Translations under genes and position numbers: made by a program
The notes under the pieces: generated by a model
The model's database searches: none
The model's input: the letters and a program-made list of their open reading frames with translations, nothing else
What the model was told of the DNA's origin: nothing
Shown here: piece after piece, positions 11,836-23,010 of the stretch
Position numbering within the stretch: position 1 is the first letter of the stretch
Layout of the letters: the number at the start of each line of letters is the position of its first letter
From: Dendrophyllia cribrosa
Lineage: Eukaryota > Cnidaria > Anthozoa > Scleractinia > Dendrophylliidae
DNA: 64,000 nt
Assembly (NCBI GenBank): GCA_024195265.1
Contig: JAJLRJ010000010.1
Location: forward strand, 36,255,126-36,319,125
Direction: 5' to 3'

Positions 11836-12436
11836 TGCAAGATGTGAACCTTTGGCGCAACAATTTTGTGTAAAAAACTGGCTCGTATAACACCATTTTA
11901 AGAACCAAAATACTACGTAAAGTGAAGTTTGTCTCGTAGAGTGTACTTATGTCCATTATCAAGTTTGTGTTACCTTGAAATTTGATTTATACATCTGAGA
12001 TGGATGTTGCTGTCTAGTTTACCCGTCGAGAAGAACACTGAATGGCTCGCTGTTGAAGTGTCTAGAACGTGTTCTGCGATCTCGCACCATGAAAATAGTA
12101 AGAAGGAACTGCCTCCAGATTTCTTCAATTCACTCAGATAAAAATAAATCGATATCAATTCTCGTAAAACGTGCGCCATTTGTTCCTGTTGCTTTTGTTT
12201 TGTTGGTTAAATTGATCGGCACGGCGGCCACTGGCTTCTTCCCACGCAAGATCGCTGTCGGTCATTAGTATCCTGTTATTTCACTTATTTTAAGTGTTTT
12301 CTGAGCGGGTAGAGGGAGTACCCAGGCATATTAGTGACGGGGAAGTGCGAAGTAGGAAGTGCGAATGAGGCCAAATTGTTTAGCCTGTTAGGCTAAAACC
12401 AGACCCAAAAAAGTCCAACGGCCCAGAACTTAACAT

Positions 12437-12993
12437 CCCGCCCAAAGTCTCTTTTTCTCTACATAAAAAGGTAAAAAAAAAAAACATCTTATCACTGAAT
12501 AAACCCCTAAAACAGAAAGTCTTCTTGTCATTTGCATGTAGTTTACGTTTTGTACATAAAACTGATACAGTTGTTTGACATAAAAATGAGAACCCTGGGT
12601 TTCGCTTATAGTCAACCCCCAAAAAGCTCTTACCAAAATCTTTCAAACGCCGAAAAAGTCTTCAGATCGCTAGTTTACATACATACATACATACATATTT
12701 ATTGTAACTCCCTAAAAGGGTTTTTCAGTTACAAAGTGGATAAAATAAAATACAAATCAAATCCCAAAAAGGCCTTCACACCTCCCTGTCTCTAATAATA
12801 TACCTGAATATCCCCCCACCCCCGCCCGGGTAAATTCCACTCTCAACCCGGCAAATACTTTCCTCTGAACAATCTTGTGATAATCTCCGACGCAAACTAA
12901 GAAATGCTATATCGAAACAGAAATCAATGTAAATCGGTCAACGACATTCGTTACTTTCCATTTTTGGCGGTAAGTGCCACGTTGAAAACTAGA
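12437..12993. repeat. Dispersed repeat family R1, copy 1
   Basis: From 'cccgcccaaagtctc' to 'ccacgttgaaaactagaa' this segment is nearly identical to 30096-30558. Copy 1 has an extra segment at about 12675-12757, which begins with (ACAT)n and resembles a SINE or LINE tail, and it has C-rich expansions near 12815. No intact coding region. The overlapping ORFs in several frames recur in both copies only because the DNA is repeated. Confidence 0.75.
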
Positions 12994-13155
12994 AGAACAT
13001 CAATTTCCTTGTCTAAAGGGGCCAAGGAAATTAGAAGACTAAACAACTTCCACTTCTCGCAGCTAAATCGCGAGGTGTACAGTCACAATAAAAGAAGTCA
13101 ATCAATTTTAAGATGAAATATTAAAAAGTTGACACTGGCTAAAAATGTTGTGTTG

Positions 13156-13187
13156 GACGTTTCGGCAACTACTGTTGCCTTCTTCAG
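13156..13187 (-). ncRNA. Hammerhead-ribozyme-like core, decayed Penelope terminal repeat
   Basis: Read on the minus strand: CTGAAGA, a hairpin closed by GGC/GCC, then GAAACGTC. This matches the catalytic skeleton CUGAUGA-stem II-GAAAC-GUC, with the tolerant seventh core position changed. The same arrangement is better preserved at 17934-17969 beside the Penelope-like ORF. Here no PLE coding sequence remains, so it looks like a solo or decayed terminal repeat. Confidence 0.4.
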
Positions 13188-13654
13188 CAAAAGATAAAAT
13201 GCAAATGTCTAACGGCGTCCTGATGGTATACGATGTTTTAAGATGTCAAGTACTAGTAGATATCGCAGTTATAATGTATTCTAAATGAGATGATTTTTGA
13301 ACATTAGCAGTGTAGCGTAGTCAGATAACAACACAAGATAAACGCGCGCACGCTCACGTAGAAATTTTCGCGGTAAAAATGGCCGGGGCCAAATAATTGC
13401 GCAAAAAAAACTTTTAGAAAAAAGAAACGAAATGTGCGATTAATATAATCATGATACCAGGACAAATTTTTAAATTTTTTAAATTAACATGTTTACTTCC
13501 ATTAGCTTAACGTTGAGCAGGGTGATTTTTAGGTATATGTGGATAAAATCCTAATGTGCGACCATTTAAATGAAAGCTATTGAGCAGTACTTTCCTGTGG
13601 TACTGTTTGTTATTCTGTACAAGGTGGTTCTAACCTTTGCGTCTGTGAATTAAA

Positions 13655-13996
13655 CCCCGGGGGGGGGGGGGGGGGGGGGACTCCCATATAAAAATGACGG
13701 GGGTGCTCGTCGTACTTTTTAGGGGTCAAAATTTGGAGATTGGTACCGCTTAGGGTACTAAAATCTAAAATGACCACCGTTAGAATTATCGCGTTACCTT
13801 TTAGGGTATGAGCCGAAAAAATATGACAGAATATGACATGTGTTGTTTTAGAATTGGTACCTCTTAGAGCAAAAATTATTTTGAGCCACGCCCATCAAAC
13901 GAGATTCTGGTACCTTTTAGGGTGTTTTTCGAAAATTTCCGACGAGCACCACCGTCATTTTTATATGGGAGTCATCCCCCCGCCCCCCCTCCGGGG
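13655..13996. mobile_element. MITE with G-run/C-run ends and 7-bp target duplication
   Basis: Starts CCCCGGGG plus a long G run and 'actcccatataaaaatgacg'; ends with the inverted counterpart 'gtcatttttatatgggag', a C run and CCGGGG. AATTAAA occurs on both sides (13648-13654 and 13997-14003) and fits a duplicated target. The flanks join into one copy of the ~110-bp MITE-derived unit, so this is an insertion into an older repeat. Internal 'ggtaccttttagggt' iterations are present. Confidence 0.75.
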
Positions 13997-14299
13997 AATT
14001 AAATCCTAAATGTTGACCATTCAATGAAAGCTACTGAGCAGCACTTTACTGTGGTATGGTTTGTATTTGGGTATTTTACAAAATAAAATCTCAGTGCTAT
14101 TTTTCTTGAAGTTTAGCTTTTGATCACTATTGGATGTGGTTTTTATAACTGGTATGCAAGGGTTACAATGGTATTCTATTTTTCCATGCATTTGTTGGTA
14201 CAGCCGTATAGGCAATGGACTTGGTTTTCACTTTTTGCAATGATTGTGGCAATGGAAAAATAGACTTGTTCGCTGCAGAGTATGGCAGTCTCGCGCCAA

Positions 14300-14400
14300 T
14301 TTTTTAACCAATCAGAAGTAAAACCAAAACACTGAACCATCATGAATTACTCGCACGCATTTTCCCACGCTTGGCGTCGGCTGCATGTATTTCGTTCTTT
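14300..14400. repeat. Fragment of the CCAAT/E2F-type MITE family
   Basis: Contains 'aaccaatcagaag', 'aaaaccaaaac' and 'gcattttcccacgcttggcg', matching in reverse the core of the elements at 30666-31111 and 31998-32572. Only the central part is recognisable. Confidence 0.4.
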
Positions 14401-14767
14401 CTTTTACAAGGGTTTAAGGGTGGATCGGGAGGGACCGGCTTCCCGAGCCCGGTGTATTTGACATCATTGTGTTTTCGACCTCAAAGAATCCTGGTATCAT
14501 TTCTGACGAGAAATTTGTTGCGAACTTGCTCTAATGGATCAGCAAAAGCGAACTGAACGAAAACCCTTCTCTGTTGCCTTTATTTACCGTCAAATAGTTT
14601 TTGAATAAATCTAGATTCAAATAATTTTCCGCTTCTTTTTTATTATACCCCCGGGACATCTACATTTTTGTCCCAGTCATGAGGCATTTGCCAATTTTTT
14701 TTTCCCAAAATGCTAATGCCCAGAGGTTGTCCCAGGGTGACACTGCTGGAATTGACTGATGCATAGT

Positions 14768-15016
14768 TACTACGATTATCAGTTGAGCAAGGCACGAGCA
14801 ATGTTTGGTGACAAAGTTTTGCCGTCAAAACTACGTTGTTGTCAAGGGCAACTTGCTACGTTTCCAACGGTAACGCATTTTGTTAATGATGACGTCCAAT
14901 GACAGACAAGATACCGTTGGAAACGTAGCAAGTTGCCCTTGACAACAACGTAGTTTTAACGGCAAAACTTTGTCACCAAACATTGCTCGTGCCTTGCTCA
15001 ACTGATAATCGTAGTA
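14768..15016. mobile_element. Long fold-back element (near-perfect ~105-bp arms)
   Basis: The left arm beginning TACTACGATTATCAGTTGAG is repeated as its reverse complement ending at 15016, with almost no mismatches and a spacer of only about 40 bp. Transcribed, it would form a long hairpin. Near-identity of the arms points to a recent insertion or to gene conversion between arms. The ORF at 14831-15181 (-) crosses it and is incidental. Confidence 0.75.
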
Positions 15017-15029
15017 TGATATAACTGAC

Positions 15030-16687
15030 GACCGCATGAAAATAATGTATTGGCGTTGACGACTGTTCATGAGGGTTATCAAGAGCGATAAACTGAGACG
15101 GATGAAAGCGCACGTGCAGTACGCGATTGGATAAGAGCTCATGAAAGTTGATTGACGTTCATCGGAGGTTATGGAGCGCAAGAATATAGCTGCATGCTCT
15201 ATTAACGTTTACGACATTACACTAGAGTTGACGAGTAAGCCATCGATATTGATTGAAACACTTGAAAGGTATTGAAAGTACAGTGATAAACGAGAGCGAA
15301 TGATGCTGCGTGAGAATTGACGTGAGGTTAGCAGAGTTGATATGAGGACATAAAAATTAACTAGAACGAAAAGTTAATTGGCGCGTATGAAAGTTTGTGA
15401 TACCACACGACTTAACGTTGTTGGTATACTGAGAAAGAGTTGATAATTAATAGCGCACGAAAGTTAACGAAATCGAATGATCCTGCATTGGTGTTGATCT
15501 GAAGGCGCCATAAAAAGGTGGTTTTATCAGTGATGTGAGATCGATAAGAGCGCACGAAAGTCGACGAAAGAAAGTGGTAATAGATTCGAGTATACAGGAG
15601 TTCACAAGGACGCGAGGTAGGCGATGCGAGCGTGCGATATTTATGGGCAGTGCAATAGGCTGACGAATGAAGTTTGACGAGAAGGCTAGAAAGTCTACGA
15701 TAGCGTACCAAGGTAGACAGGAGGGCATGAGAGTTTACAAGAGCCTACGAGGGACGACGAGAGCGCGGAAGAGTCGATGAGAACGTACGAAGGTTGACGA
15801 GTGGGCATATTTGAATGATGGGAGCGCATGATTACTGACGAAATCGTATGAACAAAAAAAAGCCGCCGAGAGTCGAGTTGGCGTACGAAGTTGCAAGGGC
15901 ACATTAGGAGTTTCTAATAGTGTGTGCGTATCAACGAGAGCGCAGATGAGTGCACGAAAAAAACATGTGTAAATTGAAGACAGCGCACGAGGATTGGTGA
16001 GAGGGTACGAGGGTTGATGAAGACATACTACGGTTGAAGAGAGCACATACGATTGATGAGAGCGTTTGAAAGGCATGAGAAATTACGAGAACTTGAAGAG
16101 ACAACCGTGAAGTGAGAGATAAAAAGAGCGCATGCGAATTTAAAGGACAACGTATGAGGGTTGGCGAGAGTGCATAATACTTGATGAAAGCGCACTGGGG
16201 TTGACGAGAGTGGAAAATAGTCGACGAGAGCGTACAAGAGATGACTAGATCTAGAGTGCACGAGGGTTGACGAAAGAGTATATAATGGATTGATGAGAGC
16301 CGGCATAAGATCGTACCAAAGTTAACAAGAGCGAATTAGAAATTACGAGAGCCCATGATAGTTGACGACAGTGTCCGAAGGTTTATGAGAGCGAATCAGT
16401 GAGAGATGGTGAAAGCGCATTACAATTGATGACAGTGTAAAAGGATTGACGAGAACGAATAAGAGATGACGAAAACACACGACAGTTAACGACAGTGTAA
16501 GAAGGTTGATGAGAACGAATGAGAACGAGAGCGCGTGATAGTTGACGACAGTATTCGAATGTTGATGACAGCGAATGAGAGACGAGAGCGCATGACAGTT
16601 GACGACAGTGTCCGATGGTGCATGAGAGTTGACGAGAGCGAATAAAAAATGACGAGTGTGAGTTGTAGTTGGCAACAGCGAACGAAG
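15030..16687. repeat. Degenerate minisatellite, left block
   Basis: Iterations of ~26-bp words built on GTTGACGAGAGCG and CATGAGAGTTGACGA, with higher-order repetition visible near 16380-16640. It continues at 18032-18890 after the Penelope-like insertion. The long minus-strand ORFs here (15412-16675) translate to periodic, hydrophobic Ser/His/Leu-rich peptides that follow the DNA period, so I do not regard them as genes. Confidence 0.75.
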
Positions 16688-16736
16688 ATGTTAACGAAGA
16701 TGTTAACGAAGATGTTAGCAGAGTACCCTGACCCTG

Positions 16737-17838
16737 ATGTTAGCAGAGTACCCTGACGTGAAACCAGAACTGTACAAGCGGTTCATGGATGATGTGGCAG
16801 GCGCAACATCGTGCAGTGAACAGGAATTACAGCAGTTTCTCGAGTTTGCCTCTAATTACCATCCCAAGATTGACTACACATGGTCTATCTCAGCTGATAA
16901 ACTCCCGTTCCTGGACATCTATATGATCCCCCGCGACAACCGCATATCAACATCTGTTTACTACAAAGACACTGATAGTCATTCTTATCTTGACTTCAGC
17001 TCGTCGCATCCATCAAAGTGTAAATCATCCATTCCATACAGTCAGTTTCTACGGCTGCGAAAGATCTGCAGTGACGACAATGATTTTCACAATAAAGCAA
17101 CAACTATGGAGACATATTTTGCGGCACGTGGGTATCCTCATGACCTCATAACAAGAGCACGCGTCCAAGCGGAAGCAAAACGAAGAGACAATCTACTTGA
17201 CATCACTTCCGGAAATGACACTGCCGTCGACCGCCCACCTCTGGTCATCACATACCACCCCAAAAACGTCGACGTTTGTAACATCCTTCTGCGAAACTAT
17301 TCCATCTTACGCGATGACAACACCACGAGTGCTATTTTCAACAAGCCGCCGCTAAAAGCTTTCCGACGCGAAAAGAATCTAAAAGATTTGCTAGTCCATA
17401 GCAGTTTGCCGTCAGATCTGCAACGTCAGGCGGGTACGTTTCCATGCAACCGACGTGACTGCCGTACCTGTCCTTTTATCAATTCCAGTGACAGTATTAG
17501 AACTACAAATGGACACATCAAGATCTCGGGACATTATACGTGCATCACAAGCCAATTGGTCTACTGCATTTCATGCCGTAAATGCCCTGCAATTGTCTAC
17601 ATTGGCGAGACGGGCCGTCGTCTTGGAGACCGCTTCCGTGAACACCGATTGGATGTGATCAAAAAGAAAGTTGCGCTGCCAGCGCCTGAACATTTTACGA
17701 GACCAAACCACAACCTCAGCGACATGATGGTAGCGGTGATTAAAGCGAATCTAGGTGACCAGATCAGGAGAAGACGCGAAGAAATGCGGTTCATTTTTGG
17801 CGCCGAGTGGTTTGAACCAAGACTTTGGCTTTTCATAA
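16737..17838 (+). pseudogene. Penelope-like RT C-terminus plus GIY-YIG endonuclease (truncated)
   Basis: Penelope-like elements copy RNA at nicked DNA using a telomerase-related RT and a GIY-YIG nuclease. The remnant starts at the RT catalytic motif C (RFMDD, residues 15-19), continues with LPFLDIY and the RGYP region (~131-134), a Cys pair linker (CNRRDCRTC, 237-245) and the nuclease (LVYCISC 274-280, YIGETG 288-293, R and H of REH at 301-303). RT fingers and most of the palm are missing. At about residue 356 the frame is broken: the usual C-terminal GLN..FGF signature (SGLNQDFGFS) is read in another frame from 17806 to a stop at 17838, whereas the original frame runs out of family to 17885. 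Not functional on its own. Confidence 0.9.
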
Positions 17839-17933
17839 TTAACTCGTATGCTAGCCTTGCGCGCGCTTTTCTTCGGCGCGCGTGAATTTGAATTTTTTGA
17901 ATTTTCGCACACGTTAGCAACGAACACAGTTTT

Positions 17934-17969
17934 ACTACTGATGAAGGCAGCATTGCCGAAACGTCTAGT
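17934..17969 (+). ncRNA. Type I hammerhead ribozyme, Penelope terminal-repeat type
   Basis: CTGATGA (17938-17944), a stem II hairpin closed by GGC/GCC, then GAAACGTC (17958-17965). Flanking ACTA and TAGT pair as a short stem I. Stem III is only AC/GU, as described for the minimal hammerheads of Penelope-like elements, which work best as dimers. Predicted cleavage falls just after C17965. It lies 100 bp downstream of the PLE ORF, where such motifs are known. Seen in sequence; activity is inferred. Confidence 0.75.
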
Positions 17970-18031
17970 TTCATTTTTAACACTTTTTACAGCGTTAAAC
18001 TTAACACTTTTTCACGTAACAGCGAACGAAG

Positions 18032-18890
18032 GTTGACTGACAAGTTTTAAGTGGAGGACGGCGTACGAATGTTTACGAAATCGCGTAAGAGACGACAAAA
18101 GTATAAGAAAATTGCCGAGAACCCGTAAGAGTTGACAAAATCATAAGAAAATTCACGAGAGGGGATGAGAGTTGACGATAGAATATGACAATTGCCAAGA
18201 GGAAATAAGAAATAATGACAGTGCATACCGGATAGCTAACGACTGCGTAAAACTCAAGTGCAGAAATAAGAGACAGCAGAAAGAAATCTTGATAGTCCAC
18301 ATCATCGTGCGAGGTTTAACAAAAAGCGAATGATAAATGATGAGAGCGAACGAATGTTGACGAGAACACCTGAGATTCAAAAACAGCTAAAAAGGGTTTA
18401 AGAAAGCGCATGACGAGGAAAGAAGCGAACGAATCTTCACTAAATGTAGAAGACAACTTACGAGGGTTAACCGAATTGCGATAAAGACGGATGGATGAAA
18501 GCGCACGAGATTCATTCATAAGAGCGTTGTGAAGTAATAAGAGTACAGAGCTTGGCGAGAGTGAATGTTGAATGAGAGGTAGCAAGAGTGAATGCTACGT
18601 CATGAGAGTTGACAAGAGCTTGCTAGGGCTTACGATAGCGCAATTAAGTGCTGATTAGAAGGTACTCGAATAATTAAGGTTTACAAGAGAGGAAAGTTGA
18701 TTAACACGCATGAACGTTTGTGGAGTAACGCACGAATGTTGCTATAGATAAGAGCGCTTAACGTTGTTGGTCATACTGGAGTTGATAATTAAGAGCACAC
18801 GAGAGTGAATGATCCTGTATAAGATACTTTGAATGATGGACGAGAGCGCAATTGAGGGTTAACGACAGAGCAGTAAGTTGATATGGGTGT
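18032..18890. repeat. Degenerate minisatellite, right block
   Basis: Continues the GTTGACGAGAGCG-type repeats interrupted by the Penelope-like element. Copies are more diverged toward 18890. ORFs on the minus strand are again periodic artefacts. Confidence 0.7.
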
Positions 18891-19198
18891 AAATGATGCA
18901 TGGTTCAACATCTTTCAGCATTTGTTGATCAACAAATGTTGAACGATGTTGCAACTTGTTAAATGGGTAGAAAACACATTCAACATTTTAAAGCGATTGA
19001 CTGACGACGTTCAACAAGTTGCAACTTGTCAGTTGAACAGAATAGAGCCTGGCATTATTTTTTTCACAACGTTCAACATATTGAATGGCCTATTTCAACA
19101 TTCAACTCGGCACGATAATTAAACTATTCAACATTTGTTAAACAGCAGTCGCAACACCTACGCGCTGATCAACAAATGTTGAACCCGCGTGTATCATA
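18891..19198. mobile_element. MITE rich in CAACATTTGTTGA words
   Basis: The ends are inverted: ATGATGCATGGTTCAACA at the left and a complementary TGTTGAACCCGCGTGTATCAT at the right. Internally, TTCAACATTTGTT / AACAAATGTTGAA palindromes recur at least six times. No coding capacity. Confidence 0.6.
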
Positions 19199-21639
19199 GC
19201 TTAATAGTTGTTTTAAGGCTCAGCCTAAAACAATAATAATTTCCTCTTTCTACTCGCTCGCAGCGAGTCTAAAACAAAATAAGAGAAGGCTAATGAGGCC
19301 TGGTAGCAGTCATTTTAGAGAGCAAGAAAGGCAGGCGAGAGGAACAAGATGCTGAATATGTGACCAGTTTTAAGCATATAATTAATTTTTCCAAAATATT
19401 GAAATAGTTTATCAGTCCCCAACGACGCATTCCAGGCCTTATTGCCTCGAAAAATGACTGCTACCCAAGCCAAAGTCGATGAAAATATTTTATTGAATTG
19501 CATTAAAATGTTACAGAATGATATGGGAAAATGTCGAGAAACTGTTCAATTCAATTATCTTGTTTTCATCCAGCTTTCTTCTGAACAATAATGTTCTTGG
19601 CTCGGTATTTCGGAAACTAATCATAGCGCGTGTTTATCTGGGGTTTGCGTCTGTCTCTCTTTCTCAAAGTACTAATTATAGGATGGTATGAAAGTAAGGC
19701 AAGAAAATGACAGAAATCCACATTGACATGTTTCAAAATTGAGTCTAAAGTCGATGTTTACTAACGCATTGATATAATAACTATATTGCATGTAAAGTAG
19801 TCATTTATTTCTTTAATTTTAGATTGAGTAATTATTTTTATTTAGTGTTCAGTTAGTTTTATTTTGTTTAATTCAGTGTTCAATGAGGTTTTCTGTCTGG
19901 ATTTCATTCATTCGTTGTGGCTAATTTCACTCGCAAGTAGAAAGTATAGAATTCAGTAGAAACAAAACCTTGGCTTAATTTTAAAGTCCTGGATTAGTAT
20001 CAATCAGCTTTCAAAAAACCGAGCCATGTAAATTACACCTTGTAAGATAGGTGGAAGAAAATATGGTTACTTGAAACAAAGACCTGTAGAAAATATCATA
20101 CTGTACAAAGTAAACTCTAGTTCAGACTCGTGAGCTGACATTTGAAAACCGAGAAGAGAGCAACAGCTAAATCGAAATTTTTCTTTTTCTACTATATTAA
20201 TTAAGAAAAATTGTTTCCTCTTCGAAGCAAAAAAACTCTTCATCGACATATATTACTTGCAATCACTCTTATGCCATCAATGTGAAAATTCTTCCAACTC
20301 TTTTCCACACATTTTACTGAATTACAGGGTATATCATTGTCAGAAAATGAAATTCTTCGTGTTCTGGTTTCATAAACAGCAGCGTTGTCTGTCTTTGTTT
20401 CTTCCGAATGGATTGAACCCGGTTGAAAGGCTAGCCCTGTCGATCACTTTTCACTCATTTGAAATCCAGCTAAACAACTTCATGGTGACTTCATGACCAA
20501 GGGAACGCCCTAAAAATAGAAAAGATATAAAATCAGTAGACGGATGACGGATTTCACTAGACTCTGCCTCCTGTTCTTCGAGCTATTTGACTATCATTAT
20601 TCGCGCCTCCTGATCATAACTAATAAGCATTTTCGTTTCCAAAGACCTTGTTGCTGAACAAAAGGAATGCTGTATGACACAGTATTGGTGATGCTAGAAA
20701 GTCCGCCCAAAATAGAGATAACTGTGGGAAACATAGTCCCCATATATTTTACGTATACCACATTTTGAGGCATGCTTACATGAATTTGTGTTGTTTTATT
20801 TAGCAAACAATCCATTTTCCCTCAGAATAAAGGTTATTTTCGTATTTTTGTAACGATTCTGGTTCAGTTTGAAGACTAACCTGAAAAAACAAACAATTGA
20901 AACCACCAGAGTAAGCAATAAATGATCAAACTCTAATGGCGGGAAAGTGATATTGAAATTCGCCTTACAAACGTTATTGGCATGTATTGCCAGTGAGAAC
21001 ATTCGTATAACCCATTCCCTCCCTCCCATCTCCAATCCAACAGACCCTTCCCAATCCCAGCCAGACACACAGACACACACACCATTTGTTCCCCAGGTTT
21101 CCAATCCGGACTTCTTTGGATAGGAGTGTACTGAAGTTTGTTTGTTAAATTATTATTATTAGTGGTTCTCATCTACAATGGAGGTCAAAAGTAGCTGGGA
21201 CAGCTGTGAAAACTTAACAAATAATAATGTAATACTGCTATAGTTATCTTTGGGGCCGCAATTTGAGCGTATCCCCCCCTCCCCCAAACCAATGTTGACC
21301 AATGTAGGTGAATAGTTTTTCTGTGTAAATGTCCGTTCGATCATCAAATCTCAACATTGCTAGGAGGGTGGAGGGGGGGGGGGGGGGGGGGGATTATTTG
21401 ACTAGTATTTTAGTAAGTGTCCCAACACTAATGACCTGCATTGTAGCTCCTATCTCTATAGCTCGTCCTATCTCCACAAAGAAGATTTAGGTTAACAGTT
21501 TTGTCTTGAAAATCACTTAGCTGTCATAAATACGTCATATTAAACATACCGATTGAACTTGTCGTTATGTCTGTAACCTGCCAAACGTGATAAGAGAAGT
21601 TCCAAATCATGTTCAGTTTTATTGTCATTCCACTGAATG
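19199..21639. other. Intergenic stretch with one inverted repeat and a poly-G run
   Basis: At 19285-19475 'gaggcctggtagcagtcat' and its inverted form 'atgactgctacc' mark a small fold-back. A (CA)-rich patch is at 21055-21085 and a G-run at about 21374-21392. No exons or protein families were recognised; short ORFs look random. Confidence 0.45.
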
Positions 21640-23010
21640 TTTCGTTTTCCAGCTGATGATAAATATTGTTAATCTGCAAACTTAAAACGCAAGCAGTCAG
21701 TACAAGTTATGAAAAGGTGGCAGTTCTCCTAATGTAACGGTCGTGATATTTATCATCTCCAGTTCTTGTCCGTGATGCCCACAATGGACAAAAATAATTG
21801 CAACTCCTGCAATTGGCCTAGTTCCGTAGGCTACAATAGATTTGTGGTATAGCTCTTTCAATTACGGCAGCACTTATATCATGTTATATGGCAAACTGAA
21901 CTACTGCATAAGCTCGAATTCCTTACAACTGAGCGCTTTACTGATAACTGTTTGTATTGGCCAAGGTTTGATCATTTTAACTAACTCATTTATTCTTTCA
22001 TCCGTAGTTCACTTTTTAATGTAAAATTATTATATTATTATTACAGAGCAATAAGAAATTTCAATCTAATATTTGCATTTTTGATTCAAAAAATTAAAAC
22101 GAAATTGTACGACCCTCACTTTAGTACGCACTGTCCCCTGGCGGTAGTGGCAGCCATGATAGAGCTCGATCGCCAGTGACCCGATAAAAAGCCTGTCTTC
22201 ATAACAGCACGGTATACTATCGGTTGGCTCTGGGTTGAGCTACCCTCCATTCAACTGCGCCAATTAACGTGCAACCGGCTAGAAGATGTCCCCGTTTTCA
22301 TCCTGGGTTCAGACGGATGATAGTTTAGTCCAGACTGAGATAAATGTTGTCATCTGAAAACTTAAAACACAGCAAGTCACTACTGGATTATAATGATCGG
22401 ATGTCAGTTTTTCTAAAGTAAATATTCAAAAGCCATCATCTCCTCAGTGTTATTGTTTGTGATGTTCTACAAAAGACAATTTAATAATACCAGATAAATT
22501 GCTTGAACTCAGTTTAGTTTGCAACATATGGCAAACTTTACGGGTTCGAATCCCGTGCAAGGCAGAATTTAATATTCTGTGTTTTATTTTACAACTTCCT
22601 GAGCCATCGATATTTACAGGGTCGCCGTTTGATTCATTCATCCATTTGCTCATGTAGATTATAAATATGACTTTTTCAAGCTACTACACCATTATTATTA
22701 AACTCAACAATAAGCCTTTCTCTGAAATTGCAATCTGATTTCCAACTGTTATATTTTGGGATTTTCGGCGATACAGAAACTTGAAACAAAATTGTGACCC
22801 CCGCTTGAATACAGACCGTCCGTTCGGCGGTAGTACTTGATTGCCGGTGAACTAAATCCGGTGTGACCCGGATGAAACTACCTGTCATCCTAGGCGATCA
22901 CAGTACAGTATAGTATCGGTTAGCTCTGGATTGAGCCGTCCAGTCAACTACGTTGATCTGCGATAACTGTACCCGTGTGCAATGCCGCTAGAATGTCGCC
23001 GGTTTCACCT
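21640..23010. repeat. Diverged ~690-bp tandem duplication with tRNA-like patches
   Basis: Matching blocks recur about 685-690 bp apart: 'atctgcaaacttaaaacgc' (21668) with 'atctgaaaacttaaaacac' (22352), and 'gaccctcactttagtacgc' (22110) with 'gacccccgcttgaatacag' (22796), followed in both by 'atcggttggctctg'-like text. Polymerase III B-box-like motifs (GGGTTCGAATCCC, 22541-22553, and a weaker one near 23271) suggest old SINEs inside the unit. No coding function seen. Confidence 0.55.

Larger units (their letters stand above)
16688..18017 (+). mobile_element. 5'-truncated Penelope-like retroelement with target duplication
   Basis: The segment sits inside the minisatellite. AACAGCGAACGAAG is present at both edges (16674-16687 and 18018-18031), a 14-bp target duplication. 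It carries only the end of the reverse transcriptase and a GIY-YIG endonuclease, then a hammerhead-like 3' region. The 5' junction shows a 12-bp word (AACGAAGATGTT) three times and AGCAGAGTACCCTGAC twice, which suggests slippage during insertion. Confidence 0.85.

Noticed and set aside
15412..16675. Long overlapping minus-strand ORFs with recurring Ser/His/Leu-rich peptides
   Set aside because: They follow the minisatellite period, overlap in several frames and lack start or splice context.
18073..18585. Three minus-strand ORFs right of the Penelope element
   Set aside because: Continuation of the same minisatellite; periodic, no family resemblance.
22541..22553. Possible tRNA gene
   Set aside because: Only a B-box and T-arm-like match; no closing acceptor stem or A box in register.
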